Of a DNA stretch of 64,000 bases, positions 1 to 13,100 are shown one piece after another. The position numbers and the translations under genes were made by a program. How positions within the stretch are numbered: position 1 is the first letter of the stretch; each line of letters opens with the position of its first letter. The DNA comes from Vitis vinifera (taxonomy: Eukaryota > Streptophyta > Magnoliopsida > Vitales > Vitaceae): contig NC_081818.1 of assembly GCF_030704535.1 (NCBI RefSeq), positions 28,910,001-28,974,000 of the forward strand, in the 5' to 3' direction. Under the pieces are notes generated by a model. The model made no database searches and was not told the DNA's origin. It was given only the letters and a program-made list of their open reading frames with translations.

Positions 1-79
1 GCTCTTTTATTGCAGATCCTTCAATGGAAAACTATTAGGTAAATATAGATATCAAGGATTTCCTGCTGACAAAAAGTTA

Positions 80-1238
80 GGGCCTGTTTGTTTAGTGTTT
101 TCAAGAACTGTTTTCTGTTCTTGAAAACAAAAAACACAAAAAACTCGTTTGGTTGAGAGGGTCGTTTTTGTTTTTATTGTTTCCCGTGTTCTCAAAATGG
201 CACTATTTAGAGAACAACAAAATGTTGTTTTCCCCGTTTTTTTACTGTTTACAGAACAAAATTAAACAAAAAAAAACCATCTGTTCTCCGTGTTTTTTTT
301 TTTCTTCCCGTTCTCATCTCTTCTCCAGCACAGTCTCAGTCTTGATTCAAGGTTGTGAAATTTAAATCCAATGGCACAATAGCAAAGAGACCCCTAAAAC
401 GGATCCAGAAAACACAGGGAGCAAGAAAATCCATTTTTTTTTGTTTTCCTTGGGGTTTTTGCTTGGATTTTCTCGGAAATCAAACGAGGATGAATTTTCC
501 CGGAAATCGAATGGGGGATGGATTTTCTTGGGAATCAAACGGGGGTTGCAAAAAAAATAATAATAATAATAACATGATTAGATTAGTACCTGCGAGGATT
601 GAGAGTCGCAGAGGAAAATAGGGCCTTTTAGGGATTCTCTCAACTGGAGGGCAACTTCAGAAAAGGGCTTCTTGATGCCCGATGGAGGGCAACTTCAGAA
701 AAGGGCTTCTTGATGCCCGAGAGAGGGAGAGAAGTGGGTGGCATTTTTAATTTTTGGTTTTAGTAGAGATAAAAAATAAATTAACAAATCACGAGAACAT
801 AATTTTTAATAAAGTTAAAGATTAAATAAAAAAATATTAATAAAAATAATTTTATTATGTTTGATTTATTTTAAAAAAATATAAAAAATATTTTTATTTT
901 TAAATTAATAAAATAAATAATTTTTTAAATTTAAATGAACTATATATCTAAAAATTATTTATAAATTTATAATATAAAATTACTTGAAGAAAATATTTTA
1001 TTAATTAGAAAATAAAAAAAAACATCTTTCAAACGTGTCTTTTGTTTTATTTGTTCTAATTTTTTTTTTTATTAACTCAACTAAACATGTTTTTTTGTTT
1101 TTGAGAACAAAAACTGTTTTTTAAAATTCAGTTCCCAAACATAATTTTTTTTTAAAAAACACCAAAAACTGTTCTTAAAAACTGTTCTCAAAAACTATTT
1201 TCCAGAACAGTTTTCAAAAACAGCAACCAAACAGGCCC
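80..1238. mobile_element. PIF/Harbinger (Tourist-like) DNA transposon, non-autonomous
   Basis: The left end reads GGGCCTGTTTG and the right end CAAACAGGCCC, a perfect 11-bp terminal inverted repeat. Each end is flanked by TTA (77-79 and 1239-1241), the 3-bp target duplication typical of PIF/Harbinger elements. The subterminal regions repeat the words TTCTTGAAAACA, GTTCTCAAAAAC and GTTCTTAAAAAC in opposite orientations, so the ends can fold together. The interior is AT-rich with a short GC-richer block near 340-730. No transposase reading frame is visible; short frames at 153-365 and 355-621 look accidental. The element lies upstream of the first recognised flavoprotein exon, probably in an intron. 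The TIR plus TSD pair makes the boundaries firm; the superfamily assignment rests on the TTA duplication and the GGGCCTGTTTG end. Confidence 0.8.
645..720. repeat. 38-bp direct tandem duplication inside the Harbinger element
   Basis: Two identical 38-bp units (645-682 and 683-720) lie head to tail. Each starts TGGAGGGCAACTTCAG and ends TGATGCCCGA. Identity is complete, so the duplication looks recent relative to the surrounding degenerate sequence. Confidence 0.9.
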
Positions 1239-1636
1239 TTAATTTTGTGGGGCTTTATTTATTTATTTATTGACAGGCTTGTAGGGTCCTTTCTATTGCA
1301 TTTTTATATTTAATGATTCCCAGACAACAAGATAGCATACCCCTGTTAATTTATAAATATTTTAGTTGCAGCTCTTCCAGTAAAGGAATATATAAGGAAT
1401 CATACGCTATTTTGCTAATACTCAACTATAATATATCTGAAAAAGATATATAGATAGATAGATAGATTTTATGAGGGGGTCTTATTACCGTTGGCAGACA
1501 AATCTCATGCTGTATGATATTGTCTCAGATGTTAATAATAGGTCTTGGGTGTCAAAGTTTTATGTTTACATTTTTTTTCTTGACGTATGTTGATGTGCAT
1601 GCTGAAAAGTGAGCTCCTCAATCAGTTTTGCTGCAG

Positions 1637-4095
1637 ACTGGAAAAGTTGTGACAACTGTGTCAACTACTGTTGGTGGGAAATTCCTTCTCAAGATTGAGA
1701 AGCGTACTATCAATTCAGTTGAATATCTTGAAGCTGATTACCTAATAATTGCTAGTGGGAGTAGCCGGCAGGTTGTGATGGATAATAGGCTCATCTGCAT
1801 TTTCATGAGCATGGATTACATTTCTTAATGAAGTTTCTTTTTTGTTGATACAGGGTTATACCCTAGCCACACAGCTTGGTCATTCAATTATAGATCCAGT
1901 ACCAAGTCTGTTCACTTTCAAGATTGAGGATCCGCATTTGGCAGAATTATCTGGGGTAGCAATGTTTTCTGCTGACCTATGAAAATCCTTTCCCTAATGC
2001 TTGCTTTTTAATATTTGGCAAATTCAAGTTTTTTTGTTTGCTTATGCAACAAACTTATGTGAGTAAAGAACTAGCTTTAAAATGCGGTTATTCTATTGTT
2101 ACTCCCATCTTATTTCATATCTTGAACCACATGATTCCCAGTTGAATAGAAGAATGAATGATGGATAAAAATAACATTTCATGTAAATGGTTTTATTGGC
2201 TCATAACCAATTGGTTTCCGCATTAATAGATTCAATTTAGTTAGCCAATTAATGCAATGACTGGTAATATTAATATTTCATTTTCCATATCAGTTCTGGT
2301 TATGATAATAACTATAATATAATGGCCTTTTTTTATTATTTTTCTGTAACTTGTTCAAATTTCATTTTTTTTGTTCTCTCCTCAGGTTACATTCCATAAG
2401 GTTAAAGCAAACTTGAAACTAGAAAATGTTCAGAAGAATAAACCACAGCTTTCTCAGGCATGCTTTTCTCATTGATATTGTGTGGAACTTTGGGGAATGT
2501 ACATGATTAACCATTAAATTTGGATCTTAGCATGGGTATTGTTAGTCACATTCTGGGGATTCCATGAATCAGTAATTCTTATGTGGTGACAACAAATATT
2601 TTTGGATTTTAGGTTGGACCCATGTTAGTCACTCACTGGGGATTCAGTGGGCCAGTAATTCTTCGATTATCTGCTTGGGGGGCCCGTGATCTATTCAATT
2701 CAGGTTACAGAGGTAACGTGATATCTTGTTTCCTTCTTTTTGTATCCTCTAATATTTGGATCATCTTTCTTTAACTCACTAGAATTTGGATGCAGGGATA
2801 CTTCTTGTGGATTTTACACCTGATCTCCATATAGAAGATGTGAAAACCATCCTTATTCAACACAAGGACCACTTTGCGGTAATCTTGTTCTCTAGCTTTA
2901 ATTCTTTGAAATGGAGTATTGTGAAAGGAGTATGATGCCAAACAACTGTGATTTTTGAACATGTACCTGAGTGTTGTTTTCTAACATGGATTTGGGGTGT
3001 TGGGCATAGCAGCTTCAAAAATATAGGCATGGAGACAGGGCTACATATGTGTTTCCTTTTAAATTTACTGCATTAAACATGTGTAATTACATTTGTGAGA
3101 GAATAAAATAGTAAGGATGGTAGATACTTTAAAATAGATTTTGAAAACAGAAGGAGCTGTCATTTGTATTTTTGCACATTTTAAAGAAATATATTTGGAC
3201 TTCATTTTTAAGTGCCCAGGAAGCTTTTGAACACGTGCAGAAATGGGTATTGTGTAGACATGTGTTTGATATGCCAACAGTTGTTGGTAATAGATTATAT
3301 ATCATCTCCAACAAGCTAGTGTCCTGTCATTAGTTGGCAGGAACCCAAAAAAGGAGGGCACTGGTATATATTATTTGACACAACAGAACTGTACTTCAAC
3401 CAATGGCAAAATACAAGTACATAATGTTTTGGAAGAGTAAAAGTCTTGCCCCAAGATATCATATTTTAACAATCATGGCTTACTGTTAGAGTAAGAAACC
3501 TGATGAAATTTTACATTCCCAGTTTTCTTGTTAACTACTGATATTTCCATTTTCTTAAAGGCTAAATAGCAAGTACTCACATACGCATTTAGCCTCATGG
3601 ATTTACTATTCCAGAAGAGCATCAGAATTTGTTGCATCTTAACTGACAATTGCTTTCTTTTTTCACCCCCACCATTTGCAGAAGCAAAAGGTGCTGAATT
3701 CTTGTCCCTCAAAATTTGGCCTTGTGAAGAGATTTTGGAAATATATATTAGATCGTGAGGTTTGTATGGATGGTTCAAGTTGAAAAAATGTATGTTGGAC
3801 TTTTCAGTGTAATTTTCATTATGGATGATAACTTTTTTTTAGCTTTATACAGGGGTTAGATGGAAATATCTTGTGGGCTTCCATTTCAAATAACTCATTA
3901 TATTCTGTTGCTTCTCTTTTAAAGCACTGTTCATTTGGAGTGACAGGGAAGGTATGATCCCCTCAACTTCTTTATCTTTTTACTATACTTTTTAATTTGT
4001 CAACCTTCTTGAATTGATAAGTATTTATTTCTAATAAAGGGCATATTTAAGGATGAATTTGTCACTGCCGGTGGTGTTCCATTGTCTGAGGTTCT

Positions 4096-4135
<40 letters not shown>

Positions 4136-4940
4136 GTGCCTGCTATTCCTATATTTCTATCTATTAATCTCTTTGTTGAAAGAATAAGTCTGGTTTCCTT
4201 GCTCTTATAAAGATCTCGCTAAACACAATGGAGAGCAGGATACAGTCGCATCTATTCTTTGCTGGAGAGGTAATGTTCCTCCTGTTATATGCTCTGGGTT
4301 TTCATTTTTCTTCTTGATGAGAAAGCTTGAAAGAATACCTCAAACCCACATGGTTATGGTTGCCGTAACTTCAATTTATGGTCTTGACCCCTGAGTACAT
4401 GATTTCTACCTTTTAAACAGTTCTATTATTATCATTTTTTTTTGGTTAATGAACATTTATGGAACTCTAAAGTTGAACTACCTGTAGGTGTTGAATGTTG
4501 ATGGGGTAACCGGTGGTTTCAATTTCCAGGTATGAAATGTTGAAATGCATCCTTTGCTACAGAATAACTCTTCTTATCAATTTTAGGCAGTCAAAATTGA
4601 ATAGAAAAGTCATAGAAAGACATTTGGCATAACAATCACCTTCCAAAGCTCCTTGTGTATTTGACTTTATGCAAAGACAAACAGTAGGACTTCGTGCAAA
4701 GCCAAATTGGTAGATGCCATTTGTCCATATGATTTCACTTTCACATAACACCAGTTCCATCTGTGAAATTGTGCATACTACATCTGGATGTTCCTCATCT
4801 TATTACCTCCTACTTTGATGATCACCGTAATCTTACTGGGCCATCAATTATTTTCACAGAATGCTTGGACAGGCGGATACATTGCAGGCACGAGTATAGG
4901 TAAACTCGCACTGGATGCTACTCTGGAGGAAGTCATATGA
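1637..4940 (+). CDS. HI0933-like FAD/NAD(P)-dependent oxidoreductase, 3' part of gene
   Basis: Eleven exons were read: 1637-1771, 1854-1955, 2386-2457, 2613-2712, 2796-2878, 3682-3759, 3853-3951, 4040-4090, 4213-4269, 4488-4529 and 4860-4940 (TGA). They sum to 900 nt and keep phase throughout, giving 299 residues of the C-terminal part. Visible motifs are YLIIASGSS near the start, the family block [13 protein letters not shown], and a C-terminal dinucleotide-fold signature FFAGEVLNVDG followed by [17 protein letters not shown]. These match the HI0933/BaiN-type flavoprotein family, whose plant members are usually plastid or mitochondrial proteins of unknown substrate. The N-terminal FAD-binding exons are not in the window; positions 1-1636 hold only a transposon and intron-like sequence. 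The intron after 2457 starts with GC rather than GT. Family confidence is high; the reaction is unknown. Confidence 0.85.
2519..2683 (+). repeat. Duplicated splice acceptor and exon front in the flavoprotein gene
   Basis: The acceptor and first 50 bases of the exon at 2613 have a diverged echo about 82 bp upstream. TTTGGATCTTAG at 2519-2530 parallels TTTGGATTTTAG at 2601-2612. The 40 bases from 2541 match the exon from 2624 at 32 positions by eye. The upstream copy is not in the predicted coding sequence but carries its own AG. Confidence 0.7.
4102..4131. repeat. (CT)n microsatellite
   Basis: An almost pure CT run of about 30 bases follows the donor of the exon ending at 4090, inside an intron of the flavoprotein gene. 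Confidence 0.95.
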
Positions 4941-6758
4941 TATATCCATTGTTAGACATCCTGAGCTTTTACTCTTGAGTTTTTGTGTATGAACTGCTAT
5001 CTATTGTAAGATACTAGCAAAATTTTGTTGGTGGGACCTATAAGCATTCCTTGTAAATCAATAAATTCCTTTCAATTTTGATGTTTCATTTTCTTTCTTC
5101 TTTACTTGCCTGCCTTTGAGAAACGAAGAGATTTACCCTTTTCAGGCTTTACTTCTATCTGAATAACGACTGTGGACGCCCATTCTTTGAAGTTTTTCCA
5201 TGGTCAATTTTTCACATGAAAAGCTTGTCTTTTCCTTAAACCTCTTTACTGCATACACAGAGAAAAACAGGTCCCTGGGACACCTGAATTTTGGCTTTTT
5301 AATGATTTGATTTTAACATCTATTTGGTCAATGAAAAAGAATCCAGCAGCCATTCTAAGCCAGAACAGTAGTGAGAATCTGATTTCATTTCTCATGCTTT
5401 GAGTCAATAAAAACATGGGAGGAAATTCAGAAGAGACGACCTACCAAACTGACAAAATGCCTTGACATTGATGGCAAATCCCATGAAAGGGGTTTTAGGC
5501 ATTACAAATATGGGGGAAAATGACTTACCCAATATCTAACTTCAACAACCTCTGTCGAATTCTTCCCACAGCACCCGGCAAGCAAATCTATGGAACACAT
5601 GGTGGTCAACCCCACAAAAAAATTATTGACTTCGTCACCTCATTTGAATTATTTTTATAGATTTTTCATGAGAGTGGTCTTCCTGGCAAACAAAAAGGAC
5701 CGACTACCACATGGACCCCCGGGCTAAACCACTTGCGTGCCATATAATATTTTTCCCAATGTCCCACACAGACCCATAACCCAACCAAAAGATCTCCTCA
5801 TTATTAAAGTAAAGAATCCGAACTCTTTAACATTTAATAATACATCTCAATCTGAGTGTGACATCCATATGTTGGACTGAAATCTTATCTCAGGGTTGGA
5901 CTGAAATTTTATCTCACTTGTTTCAAGGCTGAGGGACAATTGTGACAATTACTCAAAATGAACACAGTTGATATATGTGGCTTATATTATGCGGAGCGAT
6001 AGGGGTATTTTTGAAATTTTATTATACGAGTGTTAGTATAAATATTTTATTATGTAACCCTAATTTGATACATAGGGAAAGTTTTCTTCCTTATTCTTAT
6101 GGACATAGGTAATATATCGAATCACATTAAATCTGTGTGTTTTTCTTTTCTTCATTTTCTTTAATTTTCATCATAAATCGTTGCACATAAAATATTAGAC
6201 ACATATGACGATGATACATAATATATATATGACCCTATAAACATTAAAAAATGTACAAAATTCATTGCCAAAAATTTACTCATTGTAAAATCATGAAGAC
6301 CAATTTACAACTTCCAATAAATTGAGTCGTTCCATGATATTGACTTGTAACTTTTGGATATTACATGAAAAAATAATCATCCATTACAAGCAATTATGTA
6401 GCAAAAAAACAACCTTTTTTCTTTATACTTTTGTTGGATGATTCGAATTTGACTATATATATTAACGATCGTGATTTAAAGTTTGGTACGGTGCGTATTT
6501 GGTAACTTTGTAATTTTGGCAAAATTTGAACGTGGTTGACCTAACTGCCCCTTCCTAAAAATAAAGGAGATGGCACACATTTTAGGCATGATATGACGAC
6601 CGTATTGGAGGGGACGCATTCACCGAAAAGCCCATACCTCACAGACATGATATGACAAGGACTTCCACAAGCGCAGAGTCGGAGACCCAAAGTCTTTCCA
6701 CGTCCTCCTGTTAAAAATCTTGCATATTCCAGAATCCAATCTCCACCTCTCCAAACAG
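4941..6758. other. Intergenic spacer between the flavoprotein and VIH genes
   Basis: No gene was recognised. The first 150 bases are probably 3' UTR. At 5870-5920 the phrase GTTGGACTGAAAT appears twice, 24 bases apart. The block at about 5870-6190, with TATAAATATTTTATTATG at 6037 and a long T-rich tail, has the look of an old LTR, but no second LTR or clear ends were found. The last few hundred bases before 6759 are probably VIH promoter. Confidence 0.5.
5060..5065 (+). terminator. Candidate poly(A) signal of the flavoprotein gene
   Basis: AATAAA lies about 120 bases after the stop codon at 4938-4940 and is preceded by T-rich and TGTAA-type sequence, as in plant 3' ends. Plant polyadenylation signals are loose, so this is only a likely position. 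Confidence 0.45.
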
Positions 6759-6868
6759 CCCCATATACAGCCATATATTCATTGTTGCCGCCGCTCAGCT
6801 TTTTTCTCCGCAGCCCCACATACAGACATATATTCATTGTTGCCTCCGCTCAGCTTTTTTCTCCTCCT
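6759..6868 (+). repeat. 55-bp tandem duplication just upstream of the VIH coding start
   Basis: Two adjacent units begin at 6759 and 6814. Each runs from CCCCAYATACAGMCATATAT through TTCATTGTTGCC and CCGCTCAGCTTTTTTCTCC, with only a few differences. The pair lies 250-360 bases before the ATG at 7123, in the likely core promoter or 5' leader. Confidence 0.85.
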
Positions 6869-7122
6869 CCCGTGACTCATTCTCAGCTCTTCCTCTCATC
6901 TCTCCGATTTCGTTTCTCGCAAGTCGGCGCGTTTCTTGCGGTCTCCGGTAACGCTTTGTGGTGTTTTTCTTTTTTCGACGCGCTTTCTCTGTTTTTGTTT
7001 TTTTTTGTTTTTAATATGATTTTTCTGTTTTTGCGGGAAACAGAGCAGTGAAGTTGAGATTCGGAAGCGTTCCTGAATCTGCAGCTTTAGAGAGAGAGAA
7101 AGTTTGTTTTAGCGAGAGAAAG

Positions 7123-10100
7123 ATGGTGGTGTTAGGGGGAGGTGTTGGTAAAAAGATAGCGGTTGGTGTATGTGTAATGGAAAAGAAGGTGAAATGTGGA
7201 TCCGAGGTTCAATTCCTTTTGCTGAATTTACATACGATCCAAAAACAGAGCAGATGTGGAAACTTAAGAAAGTAGAATCGTTTTTCGTTTTGTTTGATTC
7301 TGTTTTTCCGCCTACTGATGGATTTGAAATGTTACCTTTTCTTCTTCTTCTTCTTCTTCTTCTTCTTATAAATCATGCTTTAGGTGTTTTCGGCTCCCAT
7401 GGGGCAGATTCTTGAGAGACTCCAAGCATTTGGTGAATTTGAGGTATCTGAGTTTATTTTGAACCGGAGTTTATCCTTTTTTGCGCGGATTTGGATGACT
7501 CACATGTCATTCTCATGAGGTTGTCTGGGTGAATTGCATTAAATGAATTTTTTGATTAAAAATCCAGTGAGTTCGTTTGAATGATTCCATTTTTTTTTCT
7601 CCTGAAATAAGATATATAATAAGTGAGAATTATGATACACGGAAGGGTCCAGAGGTGGATTATCTGTTTTGAGCTGGTAGTCTTTATGGTTTATGTTTCT
7701 CATGAGGTCTCTTGTTGAATGGATTATTGTAGATCATAATTTTCGGCGACAAGGTTATTCTTGAAGATCCTGTAGAGAGGTACATTACCATGCTATTAAT
7801 ATAGCACCAGAGTCCTTTGTTTACTGGCATATAAAGTTGTCCATGTGTATTTGTTGTTTGATTATAATGTGAGTTGGTTCCTTTCTTTCTCTCAGAACTT
7901 GAGGTTGTGGAACTATCTTATCTAATTCCTAAGCTACATGATTGAAGAATTTGTTAGACATGAATTAGTGATGCTGGCTAGTCCTGCCTAATTTATAGAA
8001 AATCAGAAGGGAAGCAAATTGGCATCATTTCAAAGAAGTAATGGTTTCCAAGATATGGATTATGGGATACTGGGGAGAGATCTTGAAGGATTTTAATCTT
8101 GAAATAAGGATGTTATTGTTTTGTGTTTATTTCAAACTCTAGCTAATGACTCTTCTATTAAAAAATAAAATAAAATAAAAAATCCAAAAGAAAAAAATAT
8201 ACAAAGAATTCCAACCATCATTGAAGAAACTTAAGATTCTGCAATTACTATCCTGGATTCTTATTTCAAACATGGAAGACAGCCACAAAATATTTTTCAA
8301 ATCCATTTGACTTAAACCGGTCTTCTCCTGAAAAGGTTTTGAAATTAACGTTAATTTAACTGCTAAACTTATAAGTTACACTAGTTTGAAGTCTTAGGTC
8401 CAGAATGGACTCCTGTACTTTGATGATGTTTATTTCATGGTTTAATCAGAAGACTGGTTTTAATTGATGAGTAGGGATTAGACTCTTAAGTGAGAGAATG
8501 GTTACTTTTGGATTTGTCTATGTTTCATTATTATATCTTCAATAGGATCAGCAGGTGCTCCTTGAGCAGCCCTACTGACATTTCTGGGATTATATTCACT
8601 ATCACAATGGAGAACTTGCTAGACATTGAATATTATTTTTTTCCAATGAAAATGGTACATAGACCATTTTTGAATAAAGGGAACTTCCTTGATTTCAGTT
8701 GTATCAGTAGTTGTTATATCTAAAAATACTTTGAAACATGGAACACTTCGGCTCAAGACTTGGATTAATCTTCTCTTTCTGTGTTTGTACATATTATTTC
8801 GACACTTCTGCATGCTGTCATCAATGTGACTATTTAGATTCATGGTGTTGATTTCAGCTATTTATAAGTTGAGGGTGTCCTTGTAACATAATCATGCGGT
8901 TTGGTCTCTGATTGATGTCTAATTTGTTGCCATGCTCGCTTACTTCAGCTGGCCAATATGTGATTGCTTGGTTGCCTTCTATTCATCTGGCTACCCTCTT
9001 GAAAAGGCTGAAGCTTATGCTGCTTTGAGAAAGTAAGTTTTTCCTTTTTTCTTTCTCATGTACTAATATTTTTTTTGCTTGAGGCAGTTAAATATTTTTG
9101 TTAAGGTATACTTATACCTTCTGGTTTTCAAGAATCACAATAGCCTGAAAATTTCATTGACATTCCCTGTAGGTTTTAGGTCTATCTAGAATGCTCATTC
9201 CACCATAAAATCCAAGGGAAAAGAATGCTAACATCATGAAACTCTTGTTGAATTTTTTTTTTCTTAACTTTACTTGACTTATTGATTTTAGCAAAGATTA
9301 TTCCTTTATTTTACTCAAATTAGAACAATTAGGTACAATAATTTTTTTAGTATTATTTATTGAATTGGAAGAAAACTTTGAAACTGATGTTGGTGTTGAA
9401 CAACAAACCTAACCTTGGCAAAATGGTTTTGGACATTTGGGGAGGAAGGAGATAGCTTATGGAGTAGTGTGTTTGATACAGTATATGATGGAGCCTGTAT
9501 CTAGGTGGTTACCAGTGGTAAACATGACTAGCTTTTTCAGAAACTGTCCCTACATTCTTGGATATTCTTTTTATGCCATGCTTTTGTTTTGGGTGATGAT
9601 TGGAGTAGGGCATTGGGTGGTTGGGCTTGATCAGAAGACAACATAAAGAGTGCCACTCTGCTTATAGCAGGACTAACATAATCCATAGCCTGAAGCGCTC
9701 GATCTAAGTTCAACTTCTGTGCTGAAATTACATTAGGTTAGGTGTTTTCTCTAGGGTAGCATTGGTTGATAGGATATCGTGTTTATTTATCCTTGAAAAT
9801 ATTTCAAGTTTCCAAACAGACTTTTGTTCTAGTGTATTTATCCTTGAGTACACTTTTATGTATTTTATTTATGCATTTCTTATTACACTTGCAAGGCACT
9901 GACTTTGCTTTTTGCCCATAAAGGAGCTTGGTTTATATGGTTTTGTTCTTCTTTCCAAAATATGTTCTTATTTGATTATTTTTTAAATAGGAACAACCAA
10001 TTCATTAATATAAAAAGGATAAATAGGGTATGAGGGATGAGCTATTCTTCAAACCAAATTTTATTCAATGTTGTTACTTATTATTTATTGAAAAAGTCCT

Positions 10101-13100
10101 CTTTATTTTTAATTTGTTTGATTTACTTCATGATTTAAGATCTTGGAGGGCTGTCATCCTTATTTTGCTGCTGTCTTTAATTTGTTTGATCTAATGCGTT
10201 ACTTGTAATCTTGGAATGTTTTTTATCTTTGATTTTTTATTTTATTTATTTATTTATTATTATTTTTTTACCATGTAACTTAGAAGATTGTAGGGCTGTT
10301 TATCCATCCTTTGCAGTTATATGGATGAAAAAGTTGCTTAGGCATATTTCCATTTATCCTTTTTTTCCATTCAGGCCTTTTCTTGTCAATGAATTGGAAC
10401 AGCAACACCTTCTTCATGATCGAAGGAAAGTATATGAGGTATGCATTCTTATCCTTCCTTTCTGTAATCAGGCTTCAGGTCCTTAGTTTTTTTTTTTTTT
10501 TTTTGGTTTGTTTTTGTTTGTGTGTGTGGACATCTTTTGACTTATCATCAATGCTAGCTTTCTCTGGATTTAGCTCATTAAGAAACTCTTGATCTTAATT
10601 GCAATTTGTTTTAGTACTGCAAATTTTTTTTTGACATTAAACCTGTGATAAAGAATCAATTGCAACTTGTTCATTTTATTTTCCAGTGTATATCAGGTTA
10701 ATTTGTCCTGTTCACAGTTTCTAGAATGCCCAATTCCAGAAATTTTTTAGTGTTGCCGTTGGTTATGGACTTATTAGTTGTTGATAAAGGTGGTAGGAGG
10801 AATTCTTATGATAGGGAGCCAGAAATGGTAGAATTGTTTCTTTTAATGTATAGTCTTGGTGTGTGTGTGTTTGTGGGGGATGGGCTGATGGGGTTTGTGG
10901 TGGTGGTGAGGGGTTGGTGTATATCTCCTTTGTCTCTTTGCAAGTCATTATCTTCAAATGGTTCTGAAACCTTGCAAAAGAAGTATGGGGTTTGAAGCCT
11001 CCTTAAAGGTTGGTGGGGGAGAGGTGGTGGGATTGGTGCTGTTATTGATTTTGTCTTTTTGTAAGTCACTATCTTCAGATGGTTCTGAAACCTTGCAAAA
11101 AGTTTGGCTTTGAAGGCTCCTTTAAAGGTTAAGAGTCTTTGTTTCGGAGGCGATGGAAAAGATTTGACCATTGATCTACTAATGAAGAGGGATTGGCCTC
11201 CTAGTTATTTGGTGTAGCTTGCGCACGTAAGGAAGAGTTAACACATCATATTCTCACTAACTATGGAAGGCTTGCAATTTGTTGCTCTATTTATTCTCTT
11301 TACTTTTATCGTTTGGTTGCTCCTATGTAAGGTCAATGATTTGTTACATAGTTGACATGGTAGTTTCTGGGAAGAGAGGCACCAATTTGTGGAGGATGAC
11401 TCCTTTGCGCTCATGCACATTTGCAGTGAGTGAAACCTACGAGATGTTTGAAGACTTAAGAGTTCTTTAATTAGACATTCAACAAATCTTTCTTTAAATT
11501 TCTTTTTTGAGTGATTTAGACATTCTTTAGGGGTTGAGAATGTTTCATACCTAGAGCATGCTTTTGCATGGGTAGGAATTGGGGATTATGCAGAATTAGG
11601 GCCTTAGTTGTATCTTGTTTCACTTATGTTGTTTTACTCACTTCACATACTTCCTTTATATAAGTTTAGAACCTGTTTTTTTCCTATGTGAATTTTAGTT
11701 TTAATCTCTAATGGTATGAAAAAGAAAGTTTTAGGAGGTAGGGGGGAAAGTATAGATATGAGACAAGGATGAAAATATTGATGTCGATAGAAATATCAGT
11801 AGTTGGATTTTACAGAAATATCAATATTGATGGAAATTTTGGTAAAATAAAAAAGTAAGGCAAATTGACCAAAAGAATATGTGAATTTTGGGTAAAAATT
11901 TGACAAGTGATAAAGCAATTAATGACACACATATTAAACTATTTTTTTTTAAATTAATGGCATTGATCAATAAAAGAATGTATGCTGATAACGAATATGA
12001 TTTTCCAAAGTAAATATTTAATGTAGTGTTTTATTAAATTTAAATGCTTGAAAATACATTATCTTATATTTAATACCACTATTTGAATGTACTTGAGGAC
12101 ATTACGATGATCTGTGCATTGTAATTTTTTTATTTTTCTGTATAGTAGTTTTAAAAAATGTCTATAATTTTATTTACAAATTTATTCTTTACAACTTAGC
12201 TACATAGATTATCAAGGTGATTTTTACATCCACAACACACAACTTGATGGAATTTTAGTAGAGATAATTGATTACGTGGTACAAAAAATTTACTTATAAA
12301 ATTTGATTCTCTGAATTGGTTTTGGAGGAGGTAAACAATGTTGTTATTCCATATATTTTTTTTTTTTGATAGGCAAGTGTATAATGTGAGGCAATCTAAT
12401 AAATAAGTGAAAGCTTGGCATAGTGTTGAGCTTATTTTTGTTCCCCCATTGAGAACATTGTTCAAGTTCCTAGTGAGATTTTATTACAATTTTGGCTTTG
12501 GTTGATTTTTCAGTAAAAGTAACCAATAAAATCAGCAAATCGCCAATTTATTGCAATAAAATGCCATTTCACATTATGGAAAGCCTCCAGCCAATATTTA
12601 GGTGATTTTCAGCAAAAAATCGTTATATATTGCCAACTTTTTGACAATTAATAAGGGCTGTTGAAATCATATCAGTAGCCCCTGCAACTGGAAATTTTGG
12701 CAAAAATTCATCTGAGTTTTCTGAGATTTTCATCCATGATCTGAGGTAGAATTTGTGGTGAAGCTTTTTTCTGGGTTGGACTAGTTTGCTAAACTTGTGA
12801 ACAATAGTAATGTCTATCTAGGAACTATCCTACCTCTCCATTGTTGATTCGGCAAGGGAGGGATCCTAGCCAACTTCTTGGCCATGATAAGAGAACTCCT
12901 TGTAAGCAATATAGAAAGGAATGACCTGAAAGAGAGCTATAATATATTTCTTGAAGATTTGATATGCATTATGGTCATAATGCATGAACTTGATTATTTT
13001 TTAAATTTTATTGTGTTAAACTTGTGTGATTTTTTTTTTTTTTTTTTTTTCATTCTAGCAATTGAATATTAAAGACTAACCCTTTTTTTTGGAGTCAAGT

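Noticed and set aside
1..79. Possible short exon of the flavoprotein gene after TTGCAG at 11-16
   Set aside because: The translation does not match the family segment expected before the exon at 1637.
153..621. Two overlapping short frames inside the Harbinger element
   Set aside because: Low-complexity translation, no transposase motif, and no conserved start context.
6541..6837. 98-residue frame on the - strand upstream of VIH
   Set aside because: It overlaps the tandem-duplicated promoter region, has no family resemblance, and depends on the repeats.
10763..11171. Pro-rich frames on the - strand
   Set aside because: They arise from GT-rich sequence (GTGTGTGTGTTTGTGG) read in reverse next to a LINE remnant.
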